DNA from: Bradyrhizobium sp. OK095
GTDB taxonomy: Bacteria; Pseudomonadota; Alphaproteobacteria; Rhizobiales; Xanthobacteraceae
DNA length: 64,000 bases
Reading direction: 5' to 3'
NCBI RefSeq assembly: GCF_900109945.1
Contig: NZ_FOBX01000014.1
Span: 1-64,000 of the forward strand
Part shown: positions 27,861 to 37,292 of the stretch, one piece after another
Position numbering within the stretch: the stretch's first letter is position 1
Layout of the letters: each line of letters opens with the position of its first letter
Notes under the pieces: generated by a model
Seen by the model: the letters and a program-made list of their open reading frames with translations, nothing else
Told to the model about the DNA's origin: nothing
The model's database searches: none
Translations under genes and position numbers: made by a program

Positions 27861-30713
27861 ATGATGGCTGAGCCAGGCCAGCGTCCCATCTACATTTGTG
27901 CGGAATGGGAGATCGATCTCTTCGGACGCGAATTGCGCTCGACGGGAGAGCTCATTCCTTTGGGGGGACGTGCCTTTGAGATTCTTGCGGAATTGGTTCA
28001 GGCAGAGGGCCGGCTCGTCACCAAGAGCGACTTGACGGAGCGGGTCTGGCGGGGCGTCTTTGTCGAGGAGAGCGCACTTCGCGTGCATATCGCGGCGATC
28101 CGAAAGGCCCTTGGTCCTGACCGCGACATGCTGTCGACCAGTGTTGGCCGAGGCTATCGTTTGCTGGGAGCGTGGCGCGTCCGGCATATGGACACCCCGC
28201 TACAATCTGCCGCGACCGGGCTGCTGCCGTCGATCAACATTCCCAGCGCGTCGTTCGATCTCGTCGGCCGGACCACCGCGATCGCACATTTGTGGCGGCT
28301 GTTGTCGGCCCATCGCGTGGTGAGCCTGGTCGGGCCCGGCGGGATCGGAAAGACGGCGCTGGCGCTGGAGGCTGCCAGAACGCCGCCGCCTGGTTTCTCG
28401 GCGGATCGATTGCTCGTCGAGCTGGCCTCGCTGTCCGATCCCAGGCTGGTCTGCTCGGTGATCGCCGGCGTGCTTGGCACCAAGCTCGAGGGTGAGGAGA
28501 TTTCGCCAGATTCCATCGCGCGCGCGATCGGCCCTCGGCCGTTGTTGCTCATTCTCGACAATTGCGAACATGTCATCGATGCCGTGGCGCAGGTGGCCGA
28601 GCTAATTGTCAGCCACTGTTCCGGGACGATCATTGTTGCGACAAGCCGGGAGGCGCTACGCATCGAGGGAGAGCATGTCTACCGCGTGCCTCCTCTGGGC
28701 GTGCCGCCTGAAGCGTGGCACGAGCCCGCCGGCGCGTCGGCGTACAGCGCCGTGGAATTGTTCACCAGCAGAGCGAAGGCGCTGGGTTCTAGCTTCGCGC
28801 CCGACGAGGAAAATATCGGCGCCATCGCGGCGATCTGTCGCCGCCTCGACGGCATTCCGCTCGCGATCGAGTTTGCGGCAGCGCGCGCGGTCATGCTCAG
28901 CCCACCGAAGATCGCGGCGCTTCTCGATGACAGGTTCAAATTTCTGACGACCGGCCGGCGCACGGCATTGCCGAGGCAGCAAACGCTGCGTGCAACGCTG
29001 GACTGGAGCTACGACCTATTGCCGGACGACGAGGCCTGGCTGCTCCGGCAGCTCGGCATCTTCGCCGGCGAATTCCGGCTCGATGCCGTGATCGCAGTCG
29101 CCGGCGAGGGCATCAGCGACGTCACCGGCCAGCTCGCGAGGCTGGTGGCAAAGTCGCTCGTTCTCGCGGATATTCGCGGTGAGAGCCCTCACTATCGCCT
29201 GCTGGATACCACGCATGCCTATGCGTCGGAAAAGCTGCATGCCGGCGGAGAATATCCCGGCGCCGCCCGCCGCCAGGCGACGTACTACATTGGATTCTTC
29301 GCCAGCGCCGAGGCCGATAGCGAAGTGAGGGCGCAGGCGGAGTGGCTCACCATCTATGGCCGGCACATCGATAACGTGCGAACGAGCCTTGATTGGGCCT
29401 TCTCGTCCGGCGGAGACCCGCAAGTCGGTGCGGCCTTGACGGCGGCTGCGGTCCCGCTATGGGTGCAATTGTCGCTCCTCAGCGAATGCCGCGAGCGGAC
29501 CGAACTCGCTTTGGCACGCCTCGATCCGGCGGCCGCGGACGCGCCACGGCTTCGCATGCAGCTGTCGGCCGCACGCGGCTGGTCGCTGATGTACGGCGTT
29601 GGCAGGGCCCGCGAGGCCGGTCCCGCCTGGGCCGCAACCCTGCAGCTTGCCGAGCAGCTCGAGGACAGAGATTATCTGTTGCGCGCGCTCTGGGGACTCT
29701 GCATCGATCAGTTCAACAATGGCGAATTCCGCAGGGCGCTCGAATTTGCGCATCGTTTCGCGGAGGTCGTTGCCGATTCCGGCAATTCCATCGACCGGAT
29801 GATGGCAGACCGGCTCCTTGCAACCGCGCTGCACTATTTTGGCGACCAGCGGCAGGCGTATCATCATATTGCTCGAACCTTGTCTCGCCTCTCGGATCTG
29901 GCGGCGAAGCCGCAGGTCATCCGCTTCCGGTTCGATCTGCGGGCCTCGGCGCGCTACTTCCAGGCGCGGATCCTGTGGCTGCTCGGCCTCGCGGACCAGT
30001 CCTTGAGCGTCGTCGAGCACAACGTCGAGGAGGGCCGGACCAGTGGCCACGCTCTCACATTCTGCAGCGTTCTCGGCCAGGGGGCTTGCCCGATTGCCTT
30101 TTTGGCTGGCGATCTCGACGCGGCCGGGGGCTATTGCACGATGCTGATCGAGCACACCGAACGCCACCCGATCCGTTTATGGAATCTGTGGGCGCGCGCC
30201 TTCAGGGGCCTGCTGATCGCGCGCCGCGGCGATCTCGCGACCGGATTGCCCCTGCTGCGCAAGGCACTCGAGCTCGCGGGCGAGGCGCGCTTCCTGCCTC
30301 GATTCCTGCTTCCGCTCGGCGAACTTGCTGCATGTCTCGGAGAGGCCGGCGAGGTCTCACAAGGGCTTGAGACCGCCGACGAGGCGCTAGCACGATGCGA
30401 GGCGCGGGACGAAGGGTGGTATGTCGCCGAGCTCTGGCGCATCAAGGGCGAATTGTTGCTGCTTCCCGGCGAGCGCCGCTCGACGGCCGCTGCTGAGAAG
30501 GCCTTCGACCGGGCGTTCCAAATGGCGCGGAACCAGGGCGCGTTGTTCTGGGAACTGAGGACGGCGATCAGCGTGGCACGATTGAGGATGAGCGAGGGGC
30601 ATCTGGCCGATGCACGCCATGTTCTCGCGTCCGTGTACGGCAAGTTCACCGAAGGTTTCGAGACGGCGGACCTTCGTGAGGCGCGCACAATGCTGGCGAG
30701 GCTGGGATCGTAG
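27861..30713 (+). CDS. Giant regulator: winged helix-STAND ATPase-TPR-like, 950 aa (paralogue 2)
   Basis: Same architecture as 21686-24598. The winged helix (~14-105) has RAFEILAELVQ, SALRVHIAAIRKALGPD and SVGRGYRLLGAW. The STAND ATPase has P-loop GPGGIGKT at 158-165, Walker B LLLILDNCEHVID, RLDGIPLAIEFAAARA and PRQQTLRATLDWSYDLL. The C-terminal ~450 residues are a helical repeat region. The ATG at 27861 gives an N-terminus aligned with its paralogues; the upstream TTG at 27813 would add 16 unrelated residues. It converges on paralogue 3 with 26 bp between stops. Its regulatory input and targets are unknown. Confidence 0.87.
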   Translation: MMAEPGQRPIYICAEWEIDLFGRELRSTGELIPLGGRAFEILAELVQAEGRLVTKSDLTERVWRGVFVEESALRVHIAAIRKALGPDRDMLSTSVGRGYRLLGAWRVRHMDTPLQSAATGLLPSINIPSASFDLVGRTTAIAHLWRLLSAHRVVSLVGPGGIGKTALALEAARTPPPGFSADRLLVELASLSDPRLVCSVIAGVLGTKLEGEEISPDSIARAIGPRPLLLILDNCEHVIDAVAQVAELIVSHCSGTIIVATSREALRIEGEHVYRVPPLGVPPEAWHEPAGASAYSAVELFTSRAKALGSSFAPDEENIGAIAAICRRLDGIPLAIEFAAARAVMLSPPKIAALLDDRFKFLTTGRRTALPRQQTLRATLDWSYDLLPDDEAWLLRQLGIFAGEFRLDAVIAVAGEGISDVTGQLARLVAKSLVLADIRGESPHYRLLDTTHAYASEKLHAGGEYPGAARRQATYYIGFFASAEADSEVRAQAEWLTIYGRHIDNVRTSLDWAFSSGGDPQVGAALTAAAVPLWVQLSLLSECRERTELALARLDPAAADAPRLRMQLSAARGWSLMYGVGRAREAGPAWAATLQLAEQLEDRDYLLRALWGLCIDQFNNGEFRRALEFAHRFAEVVADSGNSIDRMMADRLLATALHYFGDQRQAYHHIARTLSRLSDLAAKPQVIRFRFDLRASARYFQARILWLLGLADQSLSVVEHNVEEGRTSGHALTFCSVLGQGACPIAFLAGDLDAAGGYCTMLIEHTERHPIRLWNLWARAFRGLLIARRGDLATGLPLLRKALELAGEARFLPRFLLPLGELAACLGEAGEVSQGLETADEALARCEARDEGWYVAELWRIKGELLLLPGERRSTAAAEKAFDRAFQMARNQGALFWELRTAISVARLRMSEGHLADARHVLASVYGKFTEGFETADLREARTMLARLGS

Positions 30714-30739
30714 GCGACCGCACGTGATCCGGAGGGCGG

Positions 30740-33613
30740 TTATTTGGCAGCAAACGAGCGCGAGTGTGGAGGGTTAAGCTCGGCAAGCAAGCTCCCTGCC
30801 GTCTTGAGGCTGCGTGTCTGGAATCCCTCGGTAAATTGCTGATAGACGGGCGCCAGCATATCGTGTGCCTCCTGGCAGCGACCGCCTCGCTGCCATAGTC
30901 TTGCGAGCGCGATGGCCGCGCGAAGCTCATAACCCAGCGCCCCCTGATGGCGGGCGACGTCGAGCGCCTGCACGAGGCTCAGCTCCGCTTGCGACAGATC
31001 CGGACTGCGCTTGTGCATCAGCGCTTCCGCCCTCGCGCGCAACATGTCGGGCATGTCCATCATGAAGTTACGGTGCCGGGCCTGGGCAATCGCCTGGTCG
31101 ATCGTCTCCAGGGCTTCGTCGCCGTGATCCGTCGCCGCCAGGGCTTCAGCGAGGGGCATGCGGAGTCCTGCCACCGCACCGAAACTCTGGCTCTGTAGCT
31201 TCTCGATCGCGCCTCTCAGCATCGCGAGCCCGAGACCGGTCTCGCTCCGGGCCAGCAGCGTAATCCCCTTCATCGCCTCGCCGACCATCTGGAGGATGGC
31301 GAGGTTGTGCCTTCGAGCCTCCACGACGAACCTGTCGATATGCTCTTCGCAAGCCTCCATGTCGCCATTCCAGAAGAAGACGCCGAATGCCCATGGCAGC
31401 GCCCGGCAGAACATGACCGGATGGTTCGCTGCGATGACGTCCGAGATGGCCCGGCGCACCACTTGCATCGCCTGATCAGGATATCCCTGAAGCCAGAGGA
31501 CGCGCGCAAGGCTGATTTGAGCGCGTTTGGGATATTCGAGGGTGAGGCGGCTATGGACCTCCCCCTCCAGGCCCGGATGCAGCAGCGCCGCTTCGATGTA
31601 TAGGCGGGAGGCGGCGAACCTGCCGAGATACTGGCAGGAGATGCCGAGCAACAAGCGCATGCGCGCCACCGCAATGGAATCGTTGCCGGCGAGGGCAATG
31701 GCTTCGCCGCGTTTGGCGATACCGAATGCGTCATCATACTTGCCGGCGAACAATTGTAGCAGATGCAACTGGTCGATCAAACGGATCTGCCCTTGTATGT
31801 CGCCGATCCTTTCCGTCAGTTCGAGCGCCCGGTTGAGGTGATTTGCGCCCAATTCATCCAGCTGTCCCGTGAGCGTGCGGGCGGCCCCGAGCGCAGTGTG
31901 AAGGACAAGGCCTTGCCGGATGCTTCCATTGTTTTCATCGCGTGCTTCGATAGCACGGGTGACCCAGAACTCGCATTCTGCCAGCAGCGACAGCTTGAAG
32001 AACAGCGGTATCGCTGCTGCAGCGAGGGCCACGCCGGCGCTGCGGTCTCCCTGATCCGAGAAGCACCATGTCAGTGCTGCGCGTATGTTGCCGAACTCCT
32101 CGGCGGGCGCCGAAAGGTCCGGGTCCGATTCGCCGCCGATCTTTTCAAGGAGACCGAGAAAGTAGCAAGCGTGACGTCGCGAGATCGCGCCGGCGTCCCC
32201 GCTGGTGGCAAGTTTCTCCTGCGCGTAGGCCCGGGTCGAGTCGGCGAGGCGGTAGCGGGGCGGTTGCGAGCCGGTGTTCAGTGCAAGCATCGACTTGGCG
32301 ACGAGGCCATCGATGATCGCCAGGATCGTGTCGTCGTCCTCCGTGGCCGCGGCAATCGACCGGGCAGCATCCAGGGTCATGCTGCCGACGAACACCGATA
32401 GCCGGCCGAGAACCACGCGTTCCGGTTCGGATAGAAGATTGTAGCTCCATTCGATGGTTGCGCGCAGCGTCCGGTGTCGGGGCAATGCGGTGCGTCGTCC
32501 CTCCCATAGCAGATTAAGGTGCTGGTCGAGGAGCTGCACCATCGCTCTTGCACCGTATGCGCCGACATGGCCGGCGGTGAGCTCGATGGCCAGCGGGATG
32601 CCGTCGAGACGACGGCAGAGGTTGCCGACATCAGAGGCGTTCGCATCCGTCAGCACGAACTCGCCGCCTCCCGCAGTCGCACGCTCCACGAAGAGTTTCA
32701 CCGAGGGGTAAGCGATGGCGGTCGCGGCCTTCAGCGCGGCTTTCTCGGGCGGGCTCGGCAGGGGCGGGAGCCGGTATGTGAACTCGCCTTCGACGCGCAA
32801 CAATTCCCGGCTCGTGGCCATGATATGCAGCTCTGGTGCTGCCTGATAGAGCCGTTCAGCCAGCGCCGCCGCGGCTTCGATGACATGCTCGCAGCAGTCC
32901 AGAATGAGCAGCATGCGCTTGTCGCGCAGGAATGTCGCAATGCTGCCCGTCGGATCTTTGGATCGCGCCATCAGTCCGAGTGAAGATGCGACGATCGCCG
33001 GCACCAGCGTGGCGTTGTCCGTCTCGCCGAGACCGACAAAGTGGACATGCCCGGCGAATTCCGCGAGCAGGGCATGTCCCGCGGATACGATAACCGTGGT
33101 CTTGCCGATGCCGCCCGGGCCGACGATCGTCACGAAACGTTGGGCTCTCAGTTTGTCCGAGATGTCCTGAATAGCTTGCTCACGCCCCACCATGTGCCGC
33201 GGATGCGCCGGCAGGTTGTGAACGTAGCTCGGATTGGCTGGTGCGGATTGCCTCTGGTCCGGGCGCGAGACCGCCGCGACGAAGCAGTAGCCCTGCCCGG
33301 AGACCGTGCTCAGATATCTGGCGCCGCCGCTGCCGTCTCCGAGTGCCTTGCGGAGTGCGGCGATATGGACACGCAGGCTGTTGTCCTCGACATCGGCACC
33401 CGGCCACGTCGTGGCAATCAGATCCGTCTTGCTGACGACGTTGCCGGCCTGCCGGACCAGTGCGAGCAGGATGTCGAATGCCCGGCCCGACAGTTGGAGC
33501 GGGCTCCCGTCTCTTTCAATCCGCCGCTGCGAGGCGTCGAGGTAAAACGGCCCGAAGAGGAAGATCTCCTGCGTGGACTCGTCTTGGGTGGAGCGGCCGG
33601 CAGTGGCCATCAT
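30740..33613 (-). CDS. Giant regulator: winged helix-STAND ATPase-TPR-like, ~957 aa (paralogue 3)
   Basis: Third member of the set. The winged helix (~17-112) has RAFDILLALVRQ, DNSLRVHIAALRKALGD and STVSGQGYCFVAAV. The ATPase has P-loop GPGGIGKT at 165-172, Walker B MLLILDCCEHVIEAAA and RLDGIPLAIELTAGHV. Then come TPR-like repeats. The start at 33613 puts the winged helix at the same distance from the N-terminus as in the paralogues; ATGs at 33640 and 33778 are alternatives, and none has a strong ribosome site. Two Walker B-region cysteines (DCCEH) replace the Asn-Cys of the others. It sits downstream of an SDR gene on the same strand. Confidence 0.87.
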   Translation of the reverse strand: MMATAGRSTQDESTQEIFLFGPFYLDASQRRIERDGSPLQLSGRAFDILLALVRQAGNVVSKTDLIATTWPGADVEDNSLRVHIAALRKALGDGSGGARYLSTVSGQGYCFVAAVSRPDQRQSAPANPSYVHNLPAHPRHMVGREQAIQDISDKLRAQRFVTIVGPGGIGKTTVIVSAGHALLAEFAGHVHFVGLGETDNATLVPAIVASSLGLMARSKDPTGSIATFLRDKRMLLILDCCEHVIEAAAALAERLYQAAPELHIMATSRELLRVEGEFTYRLPPLPSPPEKAALKAATAIAYPSVKLFVERATAGGGEFVLTDANASDVGNLCRRLDGIPLAIELTAGHVGAYGARAMVQLLDQHLNLLWEGRRTALPRHRTLRATIEWSYNLLSEPERVVLGRLSVFVGSMTLDAARSIAAATEDDDTILAIIDGLVAKSMLALNTGSQPPRYRLADSTRAYAQEKLATSGDAGAISRRHACYFLGLLEKIGGESDPDLSAPAEEFGNIRAALTWCFSDQGDRSAGVALAAAAIPLFFKLSLLAECEFWVTRAIEARDENNGSIRQGLVLHTALGAARTLTGQLDELGANHLNRALELTERIGDIQGQIRLIDQLHLLQLFAGKYDDAFGIAKRGEAIALAGNDSIAVARMRLLLGISCQYLGRFAASRLYIEAALLHPGLEGEVHSRLTLEYPKRAQISLARVLWLQGYPDQAMQVVRRAISDVIAANHPVMFCRALPWAFGVFFWNGDMEACEEHIDRFVVEARRHNLAILQMVGEAMKGITLLARSETGLGLAMLRGAIEKLQSQSFGAVAGLRMPLAEALAATDHGDEALETIDQAIAQARHRNFMMDMPDMLRARAEALMHKRSPDLSQAELSLVQALDVARHQGALGYELRAAIALARLWQRGGRCQEAHDMLAPVYQQFTEGFQTRSLKTAGSLLAELNPPHSRSFAAK

Positions 33614-33804
33614 GTCGTTGCTTTGCCAGTGAGGGGCCATTTGGGGATATTGACCCCGCGCACGACTCGTCACGTTCCATGACTTCGATTCCAAGACTTG
33701 GAAGCACACCAGGACGTGGGAAGTGGCCTTCAGAAGTAACATCCGGCAGTATTGGGGTAAAGGATTGCCGCCTATCACTTTCGTCTGGGGCTCCGAACAG
33801 CGCG

Positions 33805-34686
33805 CTATCCGATGAAGGCGGGCTTGAGGATGTCTTCCAGTCCGATCCGGCGAAGCAGTTCCGCGCGGACGCTGTCGGCGACGGCGTCGACGGCTGCGGC
33901 TCCGTCGTCGTCGGGACCGAAATGAACGCGCAGCGGACGCTGTCCGAACGGCAAATCGACGACATCTGCTACGGCAGTCGCGACGTCCTGCGGCGTCCGA
34001 TCCTTCACCGGAAGCTGCGCAAGTGCCGATAGCGCGATTTCGCTGACGTCGGCCGTCGGACCTTCCGCGTATTCCTCGGCCCGAACAGTGTCCAGCGGCC
34101 GGCCGGAGCGGATGTAGTGGCCGGGCCCGAGTGCGCTGGGGACGACAATGGTCGTCTCGACGCCCCAGCGCGCAAGCTCACCAGCATAGCCGAGTGCCAG
34201 CGCATCCAGCGCGGCCTTTGACGAAGCATACGCCCCCAGGAAAGGAACCGAGCCGCCACGCGCGCTGCTCGACGAGATCCATATCAGCAGGCCCTGGCCC
34301 TGCTTGCGCAACTGCGGCAATGCGGCCCGATTGAGCCGTTGCGCGCTCAGCACGTTGGTGTCGTAGAGCTCGGCGAGCTGGTCCGGCGTAAAGGCCTCCG
34401 CGGGTCCGTAGACGACCTGCCGGGCATTGTGCACGATCACGTCGAGGCGGTTGTTCTCGGCGACGATGGCATCGATGGCCGCGTTCACGGAGGCTTCCGA
34501 GGAGACGTCGAGCGCGATGGTTCGAAGTTGCATGCCGTGCATGCCAGCTTGCTCGACGCTGTGCTTATCGTGGTCGTCCGTGTCCCGCATTGAAACGTAG
34601 ACGGTGTGGCCGGCCTGCGCCAATTTCCTGCAGGTGCTTCGTCCGATGCTGTTAGCAGCTCCCGTGACGATGATCACTTTACTCAT
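33805..34686 (-). CDS. Short-chain dehydrogenase/reductase, 293 aa
   Basis: A classical SDR with a Rossmann nucleotide site (TGAANSIG, residues ~8-15), the structural VIVHNAR (NAG-like) and catalytic Ser-Tyr-Lys in ISSSSARGG ... AYASSKAAL. At 293 residues it is longer than the usual 250, with a C-terminal extension. The start at 34686 has GAGG eight bases upstream, and this ribosome site overlaps the stop of a possible upstream reading frame (34694). The substrate is unknown; an NADP-type oxidoreductase is likely. It is divergent from the peroxidase operon. Confidence 0.88.
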   Translation of the reverse strand: MSKVIIVTGAANSIGRSTCRKLAQAGHTVYVSMRDTDDHDKHSVEQAGMHGMQLRTIALDVSSEASVNAAIDAIVAENNRLDVIVHNARQVVYGPAEAFTPDQLAELYDTNVLSAQRLNRAALPQLRKQGQGLLIWISSSSARGGSVPFLGAYASSKAALDALALGYAGELARWGVETTIVVPSALGPGHYIRSGRPLDTVRAEEYAEGPTADVSEIALSALAQLPVKDRTPQDVATAVADVVDLPFGQRPLRVHFGPDDDGAAAVDAVADSVRAELLRRIGLEDILKPAFIG

Positions 34687-35038
34687 TCGATCCTCAATCG
34701 CATTCCAGCTTCTGCAAGGACGCCAGCGCCTTCGCGACGCCTTCACCGTTCGGCGATTGACCGCTGTCCTTGCGCGAAGAGCATCTGAAATAGGCCCCGG
34801 AGCAAGGCGGGTCTTTCGAGCCCGGCGGGGCGATTTTCAGATCGCACGAAATATTTCCAGAAAGCCCGAAAGCGGGTTCGGTCGAGCCTCCCTCGCGGAC
34901 CAGAGCACGCCTGGGCGTGCCTTCGCGAAAATGACGGTGGGTTTCAGAAGATCGGGGTCGTGGCCACCGGCTACAAGGAACGTGAGCCGCTCGACAGAAC
35001 GGGCCGTGTGGCCGGTTCGCACGTTGCAAGGAGAAGCG
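34687..35038. other. Divergent intergenic region with a possible gene remnant
   Basis: About 350 bp between the SDR gene (minus) and the srpA-like gene (plus). On the minus strand, a frame ending at 34694 reads PPCSGAYFRCSSRKDSGQSP and KALASLQKLECD at its C-terminus, which looks protein-like, but it has no credible start codon. It may be the tail of a decayed small gene. Otherwise the region must carry the promoters for both flanking transcripts. Confidence 0.3.
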
Positions 35039-36094
35039 ATGAACCAGTCAGGCAACCCGTCGCGCTCCGGACTCGGCTCGCTCGTGTTGATCGCGGCCGT
35101 CCTCGGAGGCGGCGCTGCCGCGTTCGCCTATACCGCAGGGTGGCTCTCGCCCGGACGCCTGACGCCGGAGCAGATGATCTCGGCGCTGACGCCTCCGACC
35201 GGCGTGCCGCTCGGGCACCGGCGAAATCATGCCAAGGGAATCTGCTTCACCGGCGTCTTCGAGGCGAACGGAAACGGCGTGGAACTCTCCCGGGCCCGGG
35301 TGTTTGAGCGGGGTACGTATCCGGCGCTGGGCCGTTTCAATCTTGGCACCGCCGATCCGAACGCCGTGGATGCAACCGTGCGCGTGCGTGGTTTGGGATT
35401 GCAGATCGCAGCGGCGGACGGCGAGGAGTGGCGGATGGCGATGATCAATCCGCCCTTCTTTGCAGTGTCGACGCCGCAAGCGTTTCACGAATTGCTGATT
35501 GCATCCGGCAAGAAAGACCCGGAGGCGATGAAGATTTTCATCCAGGCCAATCCGGAATTCACTGCCTTCGCAACCTGGGCCAAGACGGCGCCGTGGACCA
35601 CCAGCTACGCGGAGGAGCCTTACCACGGCCTCAACAGCTTCATCTTCACGGATGCGAAGGGCGGCGAGCACGCGGTGCGATGGTCGCTGCTGCCGACGGC
35701 GAAGGGCACTCCGGTTTCGCAAGCCGAGCTGCAAAGCCGCGGCCCGGATTTTCTCGAGCAGGAGATAACGGAGCAGCTCCGGGTCGCCGGCCCGCAGAGC
35801 TGGACCATGGTCACGACGGTCGCCGATCCCGGTGATCCGATCGCGGACCCGAGCAAGGCCTGGCCCGAGGGCCGCCGTACGGTGCAGGTCGGAACGCTCG
35901 TCGTGCAGCGGATCGAACCGGAGCAGGATGGGCCTTGCCGCGACATCAACTTTGATCCGGCCGTGCTGCCGCGGGGAATCCGGGTGTCGGATGATCCTTT
36001 CCCGGCGGCGCGCTCGTCGGTCTACCGCAAGTCCTACGATTTGCGTGCGGCCGAGGCCGGCGACTATCCGCGAACCGGGACGGCCAAGCCATGA
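35039..36094 (+). CDS. srpA: SrpA-like catalase-family heme peroxidase, membrane-anchored, 351 aa
   Basis: A small member of the catalase superfamily, exported or anchored by one N-terminal helix (~12-34). The distal histidine motif is seen as RRNHAKGICF, followed by the catalase-like FERGTYPALGRFNLG and VRGLGLQI. The family uses heme to reduce peroxide with an electron donor rather than dismutating it. The ATG at 35039 has a good AAGGAG ribosome site. Its stop overlaps the start of the cytochrome b561 gene by 4 bp (ATGA), and a b-type cytochrome is the expected electron partner. First gene of a long co-directional run. Confidence 0.88.
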   Translation: MNQSGNPSRSGLGSLVLIAAVLGGGAAAFAYTAGWLSPGRLTPEQMISALTPPTGVPLGHRRNHAKGICFTGVFEANGNGVELSRARVFERGTYPALGRFNLGTADPNAVDATVRVRGLGLQIAAADGEEWRMAMINPPFFAVSTPQAFHELLIASGKKDPEAMKIFIQANPEFTAFATWAKTAPWTTSYAEEPYHGLNSFIFTDAKGGEHAVRWSLLPTAKGTPVSQAELQSRGPDFLEQEITEQLRVAGPQSWTMVTTVADPGDPIADPSKAWPEGRRTVQVGTLVVQRIEPEQDGPCRDINFDPAVLPRGIRVSDDPFPAARSSVYRKSYDLRAAEAGDYPRTGTAKP

Positions 36095-36651
36095 GCGATT
36101 CCCGTGGTTTCGCCCCGATCCAGCGGCTCCTGCATTGGCTGATGGCAGCCTGCATCATCGCCATGCTCTTCATCGGCGTCGGCATGGTCTCCACCGTGGC
36201 GCCGACATATCTGCCGCTCATCCTGATCCACAAGACGCTCGGCGTCATCCTTCTGGTCCTCGTCGTGATCAGGCTGGCGCTGCGGCGCCATTATGGCGCG
36301 CCGCCGTTGCCGGCCGATCTTCCACGGACGATCAAGCTGGGAGCGAGATTGTCGCATCTGCTCCTCTATGGCTTCATGATCATCATGCCGCTCCTGGGTC
36401 TCGGCATGCTGTGGGCTGCGGCCTATCCGGTCGTCCTGTATGGCGGGATTCAAATTCCGGCGTTGCTGCCGCAGAGCGACCGCGTCCACACGCTGCTGTG
36501 GAATGCCCATGTCTATCTGGGCTTCGCGTTCTTCGCCCTCGTGCTGCTGCATCTGGCGGCAGCGCTGTTCCACGCCCTGGTCCGCCGTGACGGCGTGTTC
36601 GGGACGATCGCACTCTTTCCACTCAAGAACAGGACGACGCCGGCGGAATGA
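36091..36651 (+). CDS. Cytochrome b561 family protein, 186 aa
   Basis: A four-helix inner-membrane di-heme cytochrome, with membrane segments near 12-32, 42-62, 86-110 and 142-165. Candidate heme ligands are the histidines in LHWLMAA, LIHKTLG, LSHLLLYG and LLHLAAALFH. It likely passes electrons from the quinol pool to the periplasmic peroxidase encoded just upstream, whose stop overlaps its start. The pairing of a small catalase-like protein with b561 is a known arrangement in proteobacteria. No other function is suggested. Confidence 0.9.
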   Translation: MSDSRGFAPIQRLLHWLMAACIIAMLFIGVGMVSTVAPTYLPLILIHKTLGVILLVLVVIRLALRRHYGAPPLPADLPRTIKLGARLSHLLLYGFMIIMPLLGLGMLWAAAYPVVLYGGIQIPALLPQSDRVHTLLWNAHVYLGFAFFALVLLHLAAALFHALVRRDGVFGTIALFPLKNRTTPAE

Positions 36652-36716
36652 GCGCTTCGCGCGCCGGCGAAACGCGCGGCTAAAAGTTTTCCACCCCTTC
36701 AAGAAGGATGATGACA

Positions 36717-37217
36717 ATGACCAAAGCAGACCTCCAAAGCCCGACGGATCTCGGGGCCAATGCGAACCGGGACGTTCCAGCTGCCCTGAGGGCGCTGCTG
36801 GCTGATGTCTTCGCGCTGTACCTGAAGACCAAGAACTTCCACTGGCACGTATCGGGCAGGCACTTTCGCGACTATCACCTCCTGCTCGACGAGCAGGCCG
36901 AGCAGATATTTGCCATGACCGACGACATTGCCGAGCGGGCGCGCAAGATCGGCGGAACGACGCTACGCTCGATCGGTCAGATCGCGCGCGAGCAGCGCAT
37001 TCTCGACAACGACGCCGACTATGTCGATCCGCAGGACATGCTGGCCGAGCTGCGCAGCGACAATCAGCAGCTGACGCGGGAAATGCGCCGGGTCCACGAG
37101 CTCTGCGACGAATACGGTGATGTCGCGACCGCAAGCCTGCTGGAAAACTGGATCGACGAGACGGAGCGGCGGATCTGGTTCCTTTACGAAACCGGCCGGA
37201 GCGGCCCGAACGCGTAG
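36717..37217 (+). CDS. dps: Dps-family DNA-binding ferritin-like protein, 166 aa
   Basis: A Dps mini-ferritin that oxidises iron with peroxide and protects DNA. The ferroxidase motif is present: KNFHWHVSGRHFRDYHLLLD with both histidines, then DDIAERARKIGG. The start at 36717 is chosen because AAGAAGG lies nine bases upstream; ATGs at 36708 and 36711 sit too close to it. It follows the peroxidase/b561 pair by 65 bp, which fits a peroxide-defence group. The length is normal for the family. OxyR or Fur control is likely by analogy, but no operator was identified. Confidence 0.92.
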   Translation: MTKADLQSPTDLGANANRDVPAALRALLADVFALYLKTKNFHWHVSGRHFRDYHLLLDEQAEQIFAMTDDIAERARKIGGTTLRSIGQIAREQRILDNDADYVDPQDMLAELRSDNQQLTREMRRVHELCDEYGDVATASLLENWIDETERRIWFLYETGRSGPNA

Positions 37218-37292
37218 GCACAAGATGCGCCATGCGGCCGGGAAGCGAGGCCGCGCCTCTCGGCATTCGACTCAGCCGGCGACAGTGTGACC

